16,197 bases of DNA from positions 1 through 16,197 of the forward strand of contig CAMFLJ010000042.1 in the NCBI GenBank assembly GCA_945957335.1, read 5' to 3'. Shown here piece by piece: positions 6,297 to 13,473 of this stretch (position 1 is the stretch's first letter; each line of letters opens with the position of its first letter). The notes under the pieces were generated by a model. The model had not been told where the DNA came from and ran no database searches. It worked only from the letters and a program-made list of their open reading frames with translations. The translations under genes were made by a program, and so were the position numbers. The stretch is from an uncultured Actinomycetes bacterium (GTDB lineage Bacteria > Actinomycetota > Acidimicrobiia > Acidimicrobiales > Acidimicrobilacustridaceae).

Positions 6297-7682
6297 ATGC
6301 CCGTGGCCGCTCGACATCGCGACAGCAGGACCGCCGTCGGGCTGGCCGTCGTCGCCGTCGCCGTGCTGGCGGCGGCGTCCGCGTGCGGGACGCGGGTGAG
6401 GGGCCAGGCCACCGGTGCAGGCGCCGACGGGGCATCCCCGGGCACGACCGTGGTGGCGTCGACCAACCCGGCGAGCGACGTCGGGGTGTCGCCCGATCAG
6501 GTGACGGTCGGCCTGATCGTGTCGAAGACGAGCCCGCTCGGGCCCGAGACGTTCTCGCCGCCGTCGTACGGCGCCCAGGCCTACTTCCGTTCGTTGAACC
6601 AGGCCGGCGGGGTGGAGGGTCGCACCGTCAAGGTCGTCGTCTGCGACGACCAGTCGAGCGGAGCGGGCAACCTGGCATGCGTTCGCAAGCTGATCGACGA
6701 GGACCAGGTGTTCGCCTTCGCGGGCAACTCGATCTACGACTACGCGGGAGCGCAGGCGGTGAGCCAGGCGGCCGTGCCCGACGTGGGCGGCCAGCCCATC
6801 GGCAGCGCGTACGACCAGTACCAGCACCTCTACTCGATCTACGGCAGCTCGGCGCCGAGGGACGGCACGGTCGGCTGGGGCGGCACGCTCTACGGCGGCA
6901 CCGAGGTGCAGCGATGGTTCAAGGAGAACCTCGGCGCGCGCACCGCGGCGGTGGTCGCCTACAACCAGGCCGACTCGTTGCGCTTCGCCGACCTCACCGC
7001 CCGGGCGCTCGAGCTGGAGGGCTACTCGGTGGTGCGCGAGCAGGTCGACTTCGGCGTGCCCAACATGGACGCGGCCGTCATCGACATGCGCTCGAAGGGC
7101 GTCGACATCGTGTTCGACGCCATCGACGGCGCCGGCAACGTGACGCTGTGCAAGTCGATGGACGCCAACCACCTGCAGGTGAAGGCCAAGGTGACCTCGG
7201 TGCAGAGCTGGGGCCAGTCGGTGGGCACCGACTACGCAGCGTCGCCGACGTGCCGGGGCTCGCTCTACGCCACCGCCACCGACCTCAACTACGCCGACAC
7301 CTCGGTCGACGAGGTGGCCCGGTTCCGGGCCGACATGCACGCCGCCTTCCCCGACCGCGATCGGCTGCTGTCGATGTGGGAGCTCGAGGGGTGGGCATCG
7401 GCCCAGTGGCTCACCGATGCCATGCAGTCGTGCGGCGCCGAGCTCACCCGAGCCTGCGTCGAGCAGTTCCTCGACCGGCCCGACCCCTACGACGGCCACG
7501 GTCTGCTCACACCGCGGAACTTCGTCGTGTCCACCGACCCGGCGGCCGACAGCCGCAACTGCCTGAGCGTGGCCCAGTGGTCGGATGCCGCGGAGGGCGG
7601 CGCCGGAGGGTGGGTGTCGCGCACACCGGTGGGCGGGTTCGACTGCGTCGACGTCCCGAACGTGCCCTACCAGGCGGGCTGA
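6297..7682 (+). CDS. Branched-chain amino acid-type ABC substrate-binding lipoprotein
   Basis: This 461-residue type I periplasmic binding protein (LivJ/LivK-like, Peripla_BP_6 class) captures a substrate outside the membrane for an HAAT-family importer. The N-terminus has Arg residues, a hydrophobic stretch (13-27) and a lipobox-like ASAC with C30 as the likely lipid-modified cysteine. A Gly/Ala/Ser/Thr-rich linker runs to about residue 65. The fold opens with VTVGLIVSKTSPLGP (69-83) and continues with NQAGGVEGRTVKVVVCDDQS (101-120) and a VFAFAGN segment, as in the family. It is longer than typical LivJ (about 370 aa). It follows the ABC exporter pair by 25 bp but matches functionally the minus-strand Liv-type operon, into which it runs tail-to-tail. 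Ligand identity cannot be read; the family also takes urea, amides and aromatic acids. Confidence 0.88.
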   Translation: MPVAARHRDSRTAVGLAVVAVAVLAAASACGTRVRGQATGAGADGASPGTTVVASTNPASDVGVSPDQVTVGLIVSKTSPLGPETFSPPSYGAQAYFRSLNQAGGVEGRTVKVVVCDDQSSGAGNLACVRKLIDEDQVFAFAGNSIYDYAGAQAVSQAAVPDVGGQPIGSAYDQYQHLYSIYGSSAPRDGTVGWGGTLYGGTEVQRWFKENLGARTAAVVAYNQADSLRFADLTARALELEGYSVVREQVDFGVPNMDAAVIDMRSKGVDIVFDAIDGAGNVTLCKSMDANHLQVKAKVTSVQSWGQSVGTDYAASPTCRGSLYATATDLNYADTSVDEVARFRADMHAAFPDRDRLLSMWELEGWASAQWLTDAMQSCGAELTRACVEQFLDRPDPYDGHGLLTPRNFVVSTDPAADSRNCLSVAQWSDAAEGGAGGWVSRTPVGGFDCVDVPNVPYQAG

Positions 7683-7686
7683 GGGC

Positions 7687-7707
7687 GGCCCGGGCCGACG
7701 CCGGGCC
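7687..7707. terminator. GC hairpin between convergent transport genes
   Basis: GGCCCGG (7687-7693) and CCGGGCC (7701-7707) form a seven-base-pair all-GC stem with a seven-base loop, in the 24-bp gap between the convergent binding-protein and LivF-like genes. Its right arm touches the LivF stop codon. It is a plausible bidirectional terminator without a U-tract. Confidence 0.5.
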
Positions 7708-8366
7708 TACCGCCCGACGAGCTCGGCCGGCTCGCCGGCGAAGCGCACCACGCCGCGATCGAGGACGTGGACGAGGTCGGCCACGGCCAGCGCCTCGTCG
7801 ACGTACTGCTCGACGACGACGATCACCCGGTCGGGGGCCCGGAGGCCGACGAGGGCCCGGTACGCCCGGGTCCGGGCCGACACCGACAGGCCGGTGCTGG
7901 GCTCGTCGACCATGAGGACGCGCCCCGGTCGCAGCAGGGCCCGGCCGAGCGCCACCATCTGGCGCTCACCGCCCGAGAGGGTGTCGCACCGGCGCTCGAG
8001 GAACGCCTCCAGCTCGGGGAACGTGTCGAGCACCGGCTGGATGGGCCGTCCGTCGGCGAACAGGCGGAGGGTGTCGGCGACGGTGAGCGACGGGAACACG
8101 TTGCCCTCGGAGGGCACCAGCGTGACGCCGTCACGGGCCCGCCGGTGGGCAGGGCCGGGGTCGAGGGGGCGACCGTCGAGCAGCACCTCGCCGCCGCGGA
8201 GGCGCACCAGGCCGGCCAGGACGCGCAGCAGGGTCGACTTGCCGGCGCCGTTGGGGCCGACGAGGGCGACGACGCAGCCGGACGGCCACACCATGTCGAC
8301 GCCGTGCAGCACCTCGAGGCGGCCGTAGCCGGCCCTCACCGCGCGCAGCTCGAGGCGGCCGGTCAC
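7707..8366 (-). CDS. livF: LivF-like ABC transporter ATP-binding protein
   Basis: This 219-residue ATPase of the HAAT (branched-chain amino acid) uptake family is one of the two non-identical ATPase subunits. Walker A GPNGAGKST is at 37-45, the Q-loop region VPSEGNVFP at 84-92 (LivF proteins usually read VPEGR here), the signature LSGGE at 130-134, Walker B VLMVDEP at 150-156, and VVVEQ with Q187 in the H-loop place, as is typical for LivF. GTG 8366 overlaps the stop of the LivG gene (GTGA), giving translational coupling. The open frame continues far upstream only as a shadow of LivG. It is the last gene of a minus-strand operon with LivG, the fused LivHM and a small membrane protein. Confidence 0.9.
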   Translation of the reverse strand: MTGRLELRAVRAGYGRLEVLHGVDMVWPSGCVVALVGPNGAGKSTLLRVLAGLVRLRGGEVLLDGRPLDPGPAHRRARDGVTLVPSEGNVFPSLTVADTLRLFADGRPIQPVLDTFPELEAFLERRCDTLSGGERQMVALGRALLRPGRVLMVDEPSTGLSVSARTRAYRALVGLRAPDRVIVVVEQYVDEALAVADLVHVLDRGVVRFAGEPAELVGR

Positions 8367-9133
8367 GCCGGCGCCCCGGTCAGGGTGGCGCGCACGTCGT
8401 CCCGGTTGAGCACCTCGGCGGTCGGCCCCGCCGCGACGAGCCGCCCGCCGGCCATCACGAGCAATCGGTCGGCGAGCTCCCGGACCAGCTCGAGGTCGTG
8501 CTCGACGACCACGATGGCGAGCCCGTCGTCGCGCAGGGCGACGAGGACGTCGCGCATCTGGTCGGTCTCGGCTTCGTCGAGACCGCTGGCCGGCTCGTCG
8601 AGCAGGAGCACGGTCGGGCTGCTGCACAGCGCGCGTCCCAGCTCGACGAGGCGGAGGGTGCCGGTGGGCAGCGTCGACGCCGGGCGGTGCGCGAGGGGAC
8701 CGAGCCCGAGGCGATGCAGCACTGCGACAACGGCGCAGTGGGCGGCGACGGCACCCGGGTCGGGAAGGCCGACGATGCCGCGCACGAGGCCGTGCCGGTG
8801 GCGGTTCTCGGCGCCGATGCGCAGGTTCTCCTCGACCGTGAGGCTGGCGAACACCGACGAGCGCTGGAAGGTGCGCACCAGGCCGAGGCGGCTGCGCCGG
8901 TCGGCGGGGGCGTCGGTCACGTCGGCGCCGTCGAGGAGCACCCGGCCACCGTCGACGGGCTGGGTGCCGGCCAGGCAGTCGAGCAGCGTCGACTTGCCGG
9001 CGCCGTTGGGCCCGACGAGCCCGACGGCGGTTCCCGCCTCGACGACCACTTCGACGTGGTCGACCGCGGTCAACCCGCCGTGACGGCGGACGATGCCCTC
9101 CCCGACGAGGGTGACCGGGCCGGTCCGGTTCAT
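8363..9133 (-). CDS. livG: LivG-like ABC transporter ATP-binding protein
   Basis: This 256-residue ATPase is the second nucleotide-binding subunit of the HAAT-type importer. Walker A GPNGAGKST is at 41-49, the Q-loop VRTFQ (Q90) is followed by FASLTVEENL as in LivG, Walker B VLLLDEPASGLD is at 175-186, and the H-loop is VVVEHDL with H212. The signature motif, normally LSGGQ, reads LPTGT (155-159) followed by LRLVELGRAL; the rest of the helix is conserved. The conserved glycine at the fourth position is kept, so it is probably functional with an atypical signature. ATG 9133 overlaps the stop of the permease gene (ATGA). Its own stop overlaps the LivF start, so permease, LivG and LivF are a tightly coupled unit. 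Confidence 0.9.
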   Translation of the reverse strand: MNRTGPVTLVGEGIVRRHGGLTAVDHVEVVVEAGTAVGLVGPNGAGKSTLLDCLAGTQPVDGGRVLLDGADVTDAPADRRSRLGLVRTFQRSSVFASLTVEENLRIGAENRHRHGLVRGIVGLPDPGAVAAHCAVVAVLHRLGLGPLAHRPASTLPTGTLRLVELGRALCSSPTVLLLDEPASGLDEAETDQMRDVLVALRDDGLAIVVVEHDLELVRELADRLLVMAGGRLVAAGPTAEVLNRDDVRATLTGAPA

Positions 9134-11061
9134 CGGGGCACCCTGGCGGCCAGGGCCCGACCGGCGGGCGACAGGCGGATCGACCCGGTCGGCACGGGAG
9201 CCGCTCCGGTGGCGCGCAGCAGCCCGAAGCCGCGCACCGCGACGCGACGGGCGAGGTACAGCAGGCCGCCGGGGAAGCGTCCGAGCAGCACTGCGCCGAC
9301 GCCGATCACGAGGGTCGAGACGCCGTTGCCGAACAGGGCGTCGAGCACCACCAGCAGGGCGGCCCCGAGCACGGCACCCATCGCGCTGTCGATGCCGAAC
9401 ACCATCACGGCCGCGAACCAGATGAGGCTCTGCACCGGGTCGAACCCGGTGGCGTCGAAGGCCCGATCGGACGATGCCAGCAGCACGCCGCCGACGGCGG
9501 CCAGGCCGGTCGAGACGGTGAACGCCCAGATGCGCAGTCGGTGGCTGTCGACCCCGGCGGCCTCGGCGCCGGGCTCGTCGTCGCGCACCGCGAGCAACGC
9601 CCGCCCGAGGCGGCCCCGGTGGTGGTTGCGCACGACGAGCAGGGCCACACCGAGCACGAGCACCTCGAGCACGTAGAACGAGCGCTCGCCGTCGAAGGGG
9701 GCGGGCAGGCCGATGTGGACGCCGGAGACGAAGGTGGGCTGGGCGAACACGAAGCGACTGATGATCGAGCCGATGGCGAAGGTCGTGAGCGCCAGGAACA
9801 AGCCGCGTCGCCGCACGGCGGGCCGGGCCAGGAGCGATCCGAGCAGCGCGGTGAGCCCGGCGGCCACGACGAGGGCGAGCAGTGGCGCCATGTCCGGCAC
9901 CGGCCCTGCCCCACCGTGGGCGAGGCGTGCGGCCAGGAGCGCCCCGAGCCCGGCGAACCCGGCCTGACCCAGGGAGATCTGGCCCGTGTAGCCGGTGAGC
10001 ACCACGATCGACAGGAAGATCACGGCGAGGGCCGGCACCTGCTGGGCCTGGCGGAGGTCGGAGCCCGAGAGCAACAGCGGCGCGCCGAGCACCAGCACGG
10101 CGGGCACCCACCAGCCGGTGGGCGGGCGCAGGTCGTGACGGCGCGTGAGGCGGGTGGCGGTCGACCGGCCGTGGTCGTCGTCGGCCAGGTGGCGCATGAG
10201 GAGGAGGGCGGCGAGCAGGGCGACCGCGTAGAGGTTCGACGACAGGGCGCCGAGCAGCACCCCGGCCCGGCCGCCGGGGTGGAGCTGGGTGAGCTCGCTC
10301 TGGGCGATGCCGATGGCGAGGGCGGCCACCACCGCGATCACCGGGCTGGAGAGGCGGGCGATGACGGCGACGGCCATGGTGCCGAGCACGAACAGCGTGA
10401 GGCCGTAGGGGTCGAGCCGGACGCTGGGGGCGATGAGGATCCCGGCCAACCCGGCCAGGGCCCACCCACCGGCCCACGCGGCCATGGACACGCGGTCGGT
10501 GTCGATGGCCACGAGCTCGGCGAGGTCGCGGTCCTCGACCACGGCCCGGGCCACGAGCCCGGCCCGGGTGCGCAGCAGCAGGGCGAGCCCGGCGCCGATG
10601 ACGGCGACGGTCACGAGGGCGCCGAGGCTGTCGCGCCGGATGGTGAGCCCCCACGGAAGCGAGACGGCGGCGGCCGGGAACAGCGCCGGGGCGTCGGGCC
10701 ACGACTGGTAGCCCCAGACGACGGTGACGAGGCCGACGAGCACCACGAAGACGCCGAGCGACGCGACCAACGACTCGGCGGTGCCGGCGCGACGCCGTTC
10801 GAGCGGCCGGAACACGAGCACCGAGGCGACCACGCCGAGGGCGGGGCACACGACGAGCACGATGAGGGCGGCCGAGGGCCACAGCGGCCACCCCCACACC
10901 CGCACGGCGTGGCGCAGGAGCTCGGCGGCCAGGGCCGCCACCGCCCCGAAGGCCAGGTTGAACACTCCGGTGACCCGATAGGTGACGAGCACCCCCAGCC
11001 CGGCGAGGGCGGCGACGGCGCCGAGGCCGAGCCCGGCGAGGGCGAGGTCGGCGGCGGTCAC
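9130..11061 (-). CDS. Fused LivH-LivM branched-chain amino acid-type permease
   Basis: This 643-residue membrane protein joins both permease subunits of an HAAT importer. The LivH-like half (about 1-295) has VTYRVTGVFNLAFGA (26-40) and the cytoplasmic coupling loop RTRAGLVARAVVEDRDLAELVAID (164-187, cited by its ends and key Arg/Asp residues). The LivM-like half (about 315-615) has TGYTGQISLGQAGFAGLGA (356-374) and the coupling loop GRALLAVRDDEPGAEAAGV (486-504). A polar linker (290-318) separates the halves. Each half has many hydrophobic segments. The start is GTG 11061, one base after the stop of the preceding small membrane protein gene; the open frame upstream of it is a shadow of that gene. 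LivH and LivM are separate genes in Escherichia coli; fusion is known in actinobacteria. The stop overlaps LivG. Confidence 0.9.
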   Translation of the reverse strand: MTAADLALAGLGLGAVAALAGLGVLVTYRVTGVFNLAFGAVAALAAELLRHAVRVWGWPLWPSAALIVLVVCPALGVVASVLVFRPLERRRAGTAESLVASLGVFVVLVGLVTVVWGYQSWPDAPALFPAAAVSLPWGLTIRRDSLGALVTVAVIGAGLALLLRTRAGLVARAVVEDRDLAELVAIDTDRVSMAAWAGGWALAGLAGILIAPSVRLDPYGLTLFVLGTMAVAVIARLSSPVIAVVAALAIGIAQSELTQLHPGGRAGVLLGALSSNLYAVALLAALLLMRHLADDDHGRSTATRLTRRHDLRPPTGWWVPAVLVLGAPLLLSGSDLRQAQQVPALAVIFLSIVVLTGYTGQISLGQAGFAGLGALLAARLAHGGAGPVPDMAPLLALVVAAGLTALLGSLLARPAVRRRGLFLALTTFAIGSIISRFVFAQPTFVSGVHIGLPAPFDGERSFYVLEVLVLGVALLVVRNHHRGRLGRALLAVRDDEPGAEAAGVDSHRLRIWAFTVSTGLAAVGGVLLASSDRAFDATGFDPVQSLIWFAAVMVFGIDSAMGAVLGAALLVVLDALFGNGVSTLVIGVGAVLLGRFPGGLLYLARRVAVRGFGLLRATGAAPVPTGSIRLSPAGRALAARVPR

Positions 11062-11062
11062 G

Positions 11063-11581
11063 TCAGGCCGGAGGGTCGGGCCGGCAGACCGGGCACGGTT
11101 CGAGCTCCCGCTCCGCCCGAGCCGTCGCGTCGACGGGTGCGGCGTCGGGCTTGCCGGCCACGAGGGCGCAGCCCGCCCGGTGGTAGTGGTGGCCCTGGGG
11201 CACGGCGTAGAGCCGGCTGTCGGCCGCGGCCACCGTGTCGGGTCCGCCCGCGGCGCCCCCGCCGCCTGCTGTGTCGTCGGGGACGGGCTCGGTGAGCAGC
11301 TCGACGAGGCGATCGAGGGAGTCGTGGCGGGTGGCGTCGCCACGCAGCACCGGGGCGAGGAGGACGGCGCCGACGATCACCAGCGCGGCGCCGGGCACGG
11401 TGGCCGAGGCGATGTAGGGCAGCTGGTAGGCCACGACCGACTCGCCGGACACGCCGTACCAGCCTCCGACGAGCAGCAGCGCCCCGGCCACGACGGCGCT
11501 GGTGCCGAGGATCGCGGTGAGGTTGGCCCCGCGCCACCGGGACTCGTCGATGAGCGGGCCTGACATCGGGTCGTGTTCCAT
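11063..11581 (-). CDS. Two-helix membrane protein with Cys/His-rich tail
   Basis: I do not recognise a named family. The 172-residue protein has two predicted membrane helices (about 21-43 and 53-79), a Gly/Ala-rich linker (103-120) and a C-terminal module, GHHYHRAGCALVAG (130-143) followed by LEPCPVCRP (160-168). The HxHxxxC...CxxC pattern (H132, H134, C138, C163, C166) resembles the short zinc-binding module of Ada-like N-terminal domains, so a metal-binding tail is likely. ATG 11581 is chosen over the in-frame GTG at 11611 because GGAGG lies four bases upstream. Only one base separates its stop from the fused permease start, so it heads the Liv-type operon and is probably co-translated. 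A role in regulating or assembling that transporter is inference. Confidence 0.75.
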   Translation of the reverse strand: MEHDPMSGPLIDESRWRGANLTAILGTSAVVAGALLLVGGWYGVSGESVVAYQLPYIASATVPGAALVIVGAVLLAPVLRGDATRHDSLDRLVELLTEPVPDDTAGGGGAAGGPDTVAAADSRLYAVPQGHHYHRAGCALVAGKPDAAPVDATARAERELEPCPVCRPDPPA

Positions 11582-11665
11582 GCCACCTCCCTCGACGCGG
11601 AATCTTCCCACCGCGACCGGGCCGGTGGCCGGGATGACTGAGAGGGTCGTGGGCGGCCGTCGTCG

Positions 11666-12145
11666 TCAGGCCGGCGGTCGTGGCTCGAAGACCACGACAG
11701 GCGTCTCGACCGAGCGGCCGGCGGCGTAGGCGTCGAGGCCTTCGTCGACTGCGGCCCACATCTGCCAGAGCCGGTCACGCTCGGGGCCCACGACCCGCCG
11801 GGCCCGCACCTGGCGCTCGGGGCCGCCCTTCACCTTGATCACGGCCTCGGGGTTCGCCTCGAGGTTGAGCCACCAGGCGGGGTGGCCGTCGTCCCACCCG
11901 TTCATGGCCAGCACGACAGGGGTGAAGACGTCCTCGAGGTAGCCAACGATGACGGTGCGGGGCTTGCCACTGCGCCGGCCGGTGGTGGTGAGGCGCATGG
12001 CGCCCCAGCCGCGCTTGGCCTGCGGGGTCCAGAGGAAGCGGCCGCCGCTGACGCGGTGCAGGAGGCGGTGGGTGCGCCAGAAGGCGTGCTTGAACCAGGC
12101 GGGGGGCAGCTTCGGTGCTCGTTCGGCGATCGTGTCGGCGTCCAT
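11666..12145 (-). CDS. Nitroreductase/deazaflavin-dependent (DDN-family) oxidoreductase
   Basis: This 159-residue protein of the DDN family (split beta-barrel) typically binds the deazaflavin cofactor F420, and its members reduce diverse substrates. The family core is visible: MRLTTTGRRSGKPRTVIVGYLED (50-72, quoted in part: LTTTGRRSGKPRT at 52-64), then GWDDGHPAWWLNLEANPEA (83-101) and RQVRARRV (111-118). Length and motif order are normal for the family, so it should be intact and cytosolic or membrane-associated. The start is ATG 12145 with AAGGGAG about ten bases upstream. It stands 84 bp downstream of no co-oriented close neighbour and is probably its own transcription unit. The physiological substrate is unknown; F420 binding is inferred from the family. 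Confidence 0.9.
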   Translation of the reverse strand: MDADTIAERAPKLPPAWFKHAFWRTHRLLHRVSGGRFLWTPQAKRGWGAMRLTTTGRRSGKPRTVIVGYLEDVFTPVVLAMNGWDDGHPAWWLNLEANPEAVIKVKGGPERQVRARRVVGPERDRLWQMWAAVDEGLDAYAAGRSVETPVVVFEPRPPA

Positions 12146-12234
12146 GGGACGCTCCCTTCGTCCTCTCCCTCCAGGGTGCGACCGCGCTCAGCGGTGGCGG
12201 TAGGGGCAGAGGTCGTCGATCGCGGGTCGGACCG

Positions 12235-12852
12235 TCAGGTCTGGGGCCAGTTGCACGGCGGTCGCCAGTGCGACGCACCCATGGCCGAGCCCACGTGGAC
12301 GTACTCCACGCTCTGGAACAGCTGGCCGTTGGGGCGGGCGAACTGGTGCTCGCCGACCCGCTCGGCGCTGGTCCGCTCGATCTGGCGGCGGGCCCGGTCG
12401 TTGTCCACGGCGGTGGTCATGAGGACGTGGGTGATCACGAGGTGGCGGTGCACGTAGTCGAGCACCAGCGGGAGCGTGGCCTGTCCGAGCCCTCTCCCCC
12501 GGGCGGTCGGCCCGAGCCACCAGCCCAGCTCGTGGGCCCGCTCGCCCTTCTCGATCTCGTAGCTGCCGAGGACGGTCTCGCCGTCGGGCTCGCAGACGAG
12601 CAGGTGCATCGCGCACTTCCGCAGCGCGTCCGCGCCGGTGGCGCCGTGGTCGAGGCCGGCGAACAGCTGCCGGACGAGGACGGGGTCGGACCACGCACCG
12701 GCGTCCCAGCCCTGCCGGAAGCGGACCTCGTCGTCGATGGTGGCGACGAACCCGTCGGCGTCGTCGGGCGTCGGAGGGCGCAGGACGAACTGGCGGGTCG
12801 CGTGGGTGTGGGCCTTGCTCCACTTCCCCGTCGCCCTGAACTTCGCCGCCAT
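12235..12852 (-). CDS. GNAT family N-acetyltransferase
   Basis: This 205-residue acetyltransferase of the RimJ/Acetyltransf_3 type moves an acetyl group from acetyl-CoA to an amine of a protein or small molecule. The N-terminal strand FVLRPPTPDDADGF (22-35) is typical. The acetyl-CoA pyrophosphate loop is ARGRGLGQA (117-125), preceded by ELGWWLGP (108-115) and followed by VDNDRARRQIER (149-160), where the Asn-x-x-Ala stretch matches the family's A/B motif end. It is a little longer than the usual 170-190 residues because of a basic N-terminal extension (1-20). It starts seven bases after the stop of the 81-residue protein gene and is the last of three tightly spaced genes with the UBP zinc finger. 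Its target is unknown; the context suggests modifying or accompanying the zinc-finger protein. Confidence 0.88.
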   Translation of the reverse strand: MAAKFRATGKWSKAHTHATRQFVLRPPTPDDADGFVATIDDEVRFRQGWDAGAWSDPVLVRQLFAGLDHGATGADALRKCAMHLLVCEPDGETVLGSYEIEKGERAHELGWWLGPTARGRGLGQATLPLVLDYVHRHLVITHVLMTTAVDNDRARRQIERTSAERVGEHQFARPNGQLFQSVEYVHVGSAMGASHWRPPCNWPQT

Positions 12853-12859
12853 GTGCCGC

Positions 12860-13105
12860 TCAGTCGGTGAGGGCGGCGATGACGTGGCGGGCCGCGGCGA
12901 TGGCCCAGTCGTCGGCGGCGTCGACCTCGGCGAGGAGGGCGGCCAGGCGGCTGGGGGTGGTGAAGGGGCCGAGGCGACCGAGGACGAAGGCGGCGTAGAA
13001 GGCGGCCCACTGCTCGTCGCGCTCGCCGGCGAGGGCGTGCTCCTCGAGCTCGTGGTGGGCCTCGGCCGCGTCGCCCAGCGCGGCGGCGAGCTCCTCGGCG
13101 GTCAC
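12860..13105 (-). CDS. Small helical protein of unknown function (81 aa)
   Basis: I do not recognise a curated family. The 81-residue protein is almost entirely helical and acidic/alanine-rich, with a segment AEAHHELEEHALAGERDEQW (14-33) followed by AAFYAAFVLGRLG (34-46). The spacing of paired His, Asp-Glu-x-Trp and Phe-Tyr-Ala recalls small actinobacterial orphan proteins with an AH-E...DE-W..WYA pattern; this is memory, not a search. The GTG start at 13105 overlaps the stop of the UBP zinc-finger gene (GTGA), and seven bases separate its stop from the GNAT start. The open frame extends to 13741 only as an Arg/Pro-rich shadow. Tight coupling on both sides argues strongly that it is translated and works with its neighbours. 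Confidence 0.72.
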   Translation of the reverse strand: MTAEELAAALGDAAEAHHELEEHALAGERDEQWAAFYAAFVLGRLGPFTTPSRLAALLAEVDAADDWAIAAARHVIAALTD

Positions 13106-13392
13106 GGGTGCGACGGCGAGGGCGGGCCGTCGACCTCGAAGGCGATCTCGTCGACGTAGCACCACCACCACTCCTCGCCCGGCTCGTAGGAGCGGATGAG
13201 GGGGTGGCCGGTGTCGTGGAAGTGGGCCGTGGCGTGGCGGTTCGGCGAGCTGTCGCAGCAGCCGACGTGGCCGCACTCCATGCACATCCGGAGGTGGACC
13301 CACTGGCCGCCCATGCGCAGGCAGTCCTCGCAGCCGTCGCTCGAGGGGGTGACCTCGGCGGCGGTGTGGAGGTGGGTGCAGGTGTCGGCCAT
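13102..13392 (-). CDS. UBP-type zinc finger domain protein
   Basis: This 96-residue protein is essentially one UBP-type (BUZ/zf-UBP) zinc finger. Ligand candidates lie in the expected order: CTH (5-7), CEDC (21-24), CMEC (37-40), CC (45-46), H53 and H57, and H63. The GGQWVHLRMCMECGHVGCC block (28-46) and HATAHFHDTGHPLI (53-66) are diagnostic. Its C-terminal strand EWWWCYVDE (74-82) is also typical. In eukaryotes this fold grips the free Gly-Gly end of ubiquitin; bacterial stand-alone versions have no settled role. ATG 13392 has GGGAGG eight bases upstream and starts just before the first ligand, so it is preferred over the upstream start at 13419. Its stop overlaps the start of the 81-residue protein gene. 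It leads a three-gene unit ending in an acetyltransferase. Confidence 0.92.
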   Translation of the reverse strand: MADTCTHLHTAAEVTPSSDGCEDCLRMGGQWVHLRMCMECGHVGCCDSSPNRHATAHFHDTGHPLIRSYEPGEEWWWCYVDEIAFEVDGPPSPSHP

Positions 13393-13473
13393 GGCGGTCC
13401 TCCCTCGGGTGGGTCGCACCAGTGTGCCGAGCGGAGGGCGGAAGGTGTCGCCGAGGCGGCCGAGGTCGCCGGG

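Noticed and set aside
8367..8627. N-terminal extension of the LivF-like frame
   Set aside because: The extra residues are an Arg/Pro/Ala shadow of LivG. The GTG at 8366 overlaps the LivG stop in the same way as the other coupled genes.
9134..10897. N-terminal extension of the LivG frame through the permease gene
   Set aside because: It is an Arg-rich shadow of the LivHM permease; ATG 9133 overlaps the permease stop.
9541..11295. Long plus-strand open frame (584 codons) opposite the LivHM permease
   Set aside because: The translation is a Gly/Glu/His-rich mix typical of antisense reading in GC-rich genes, and the minus strand carries a full permease.
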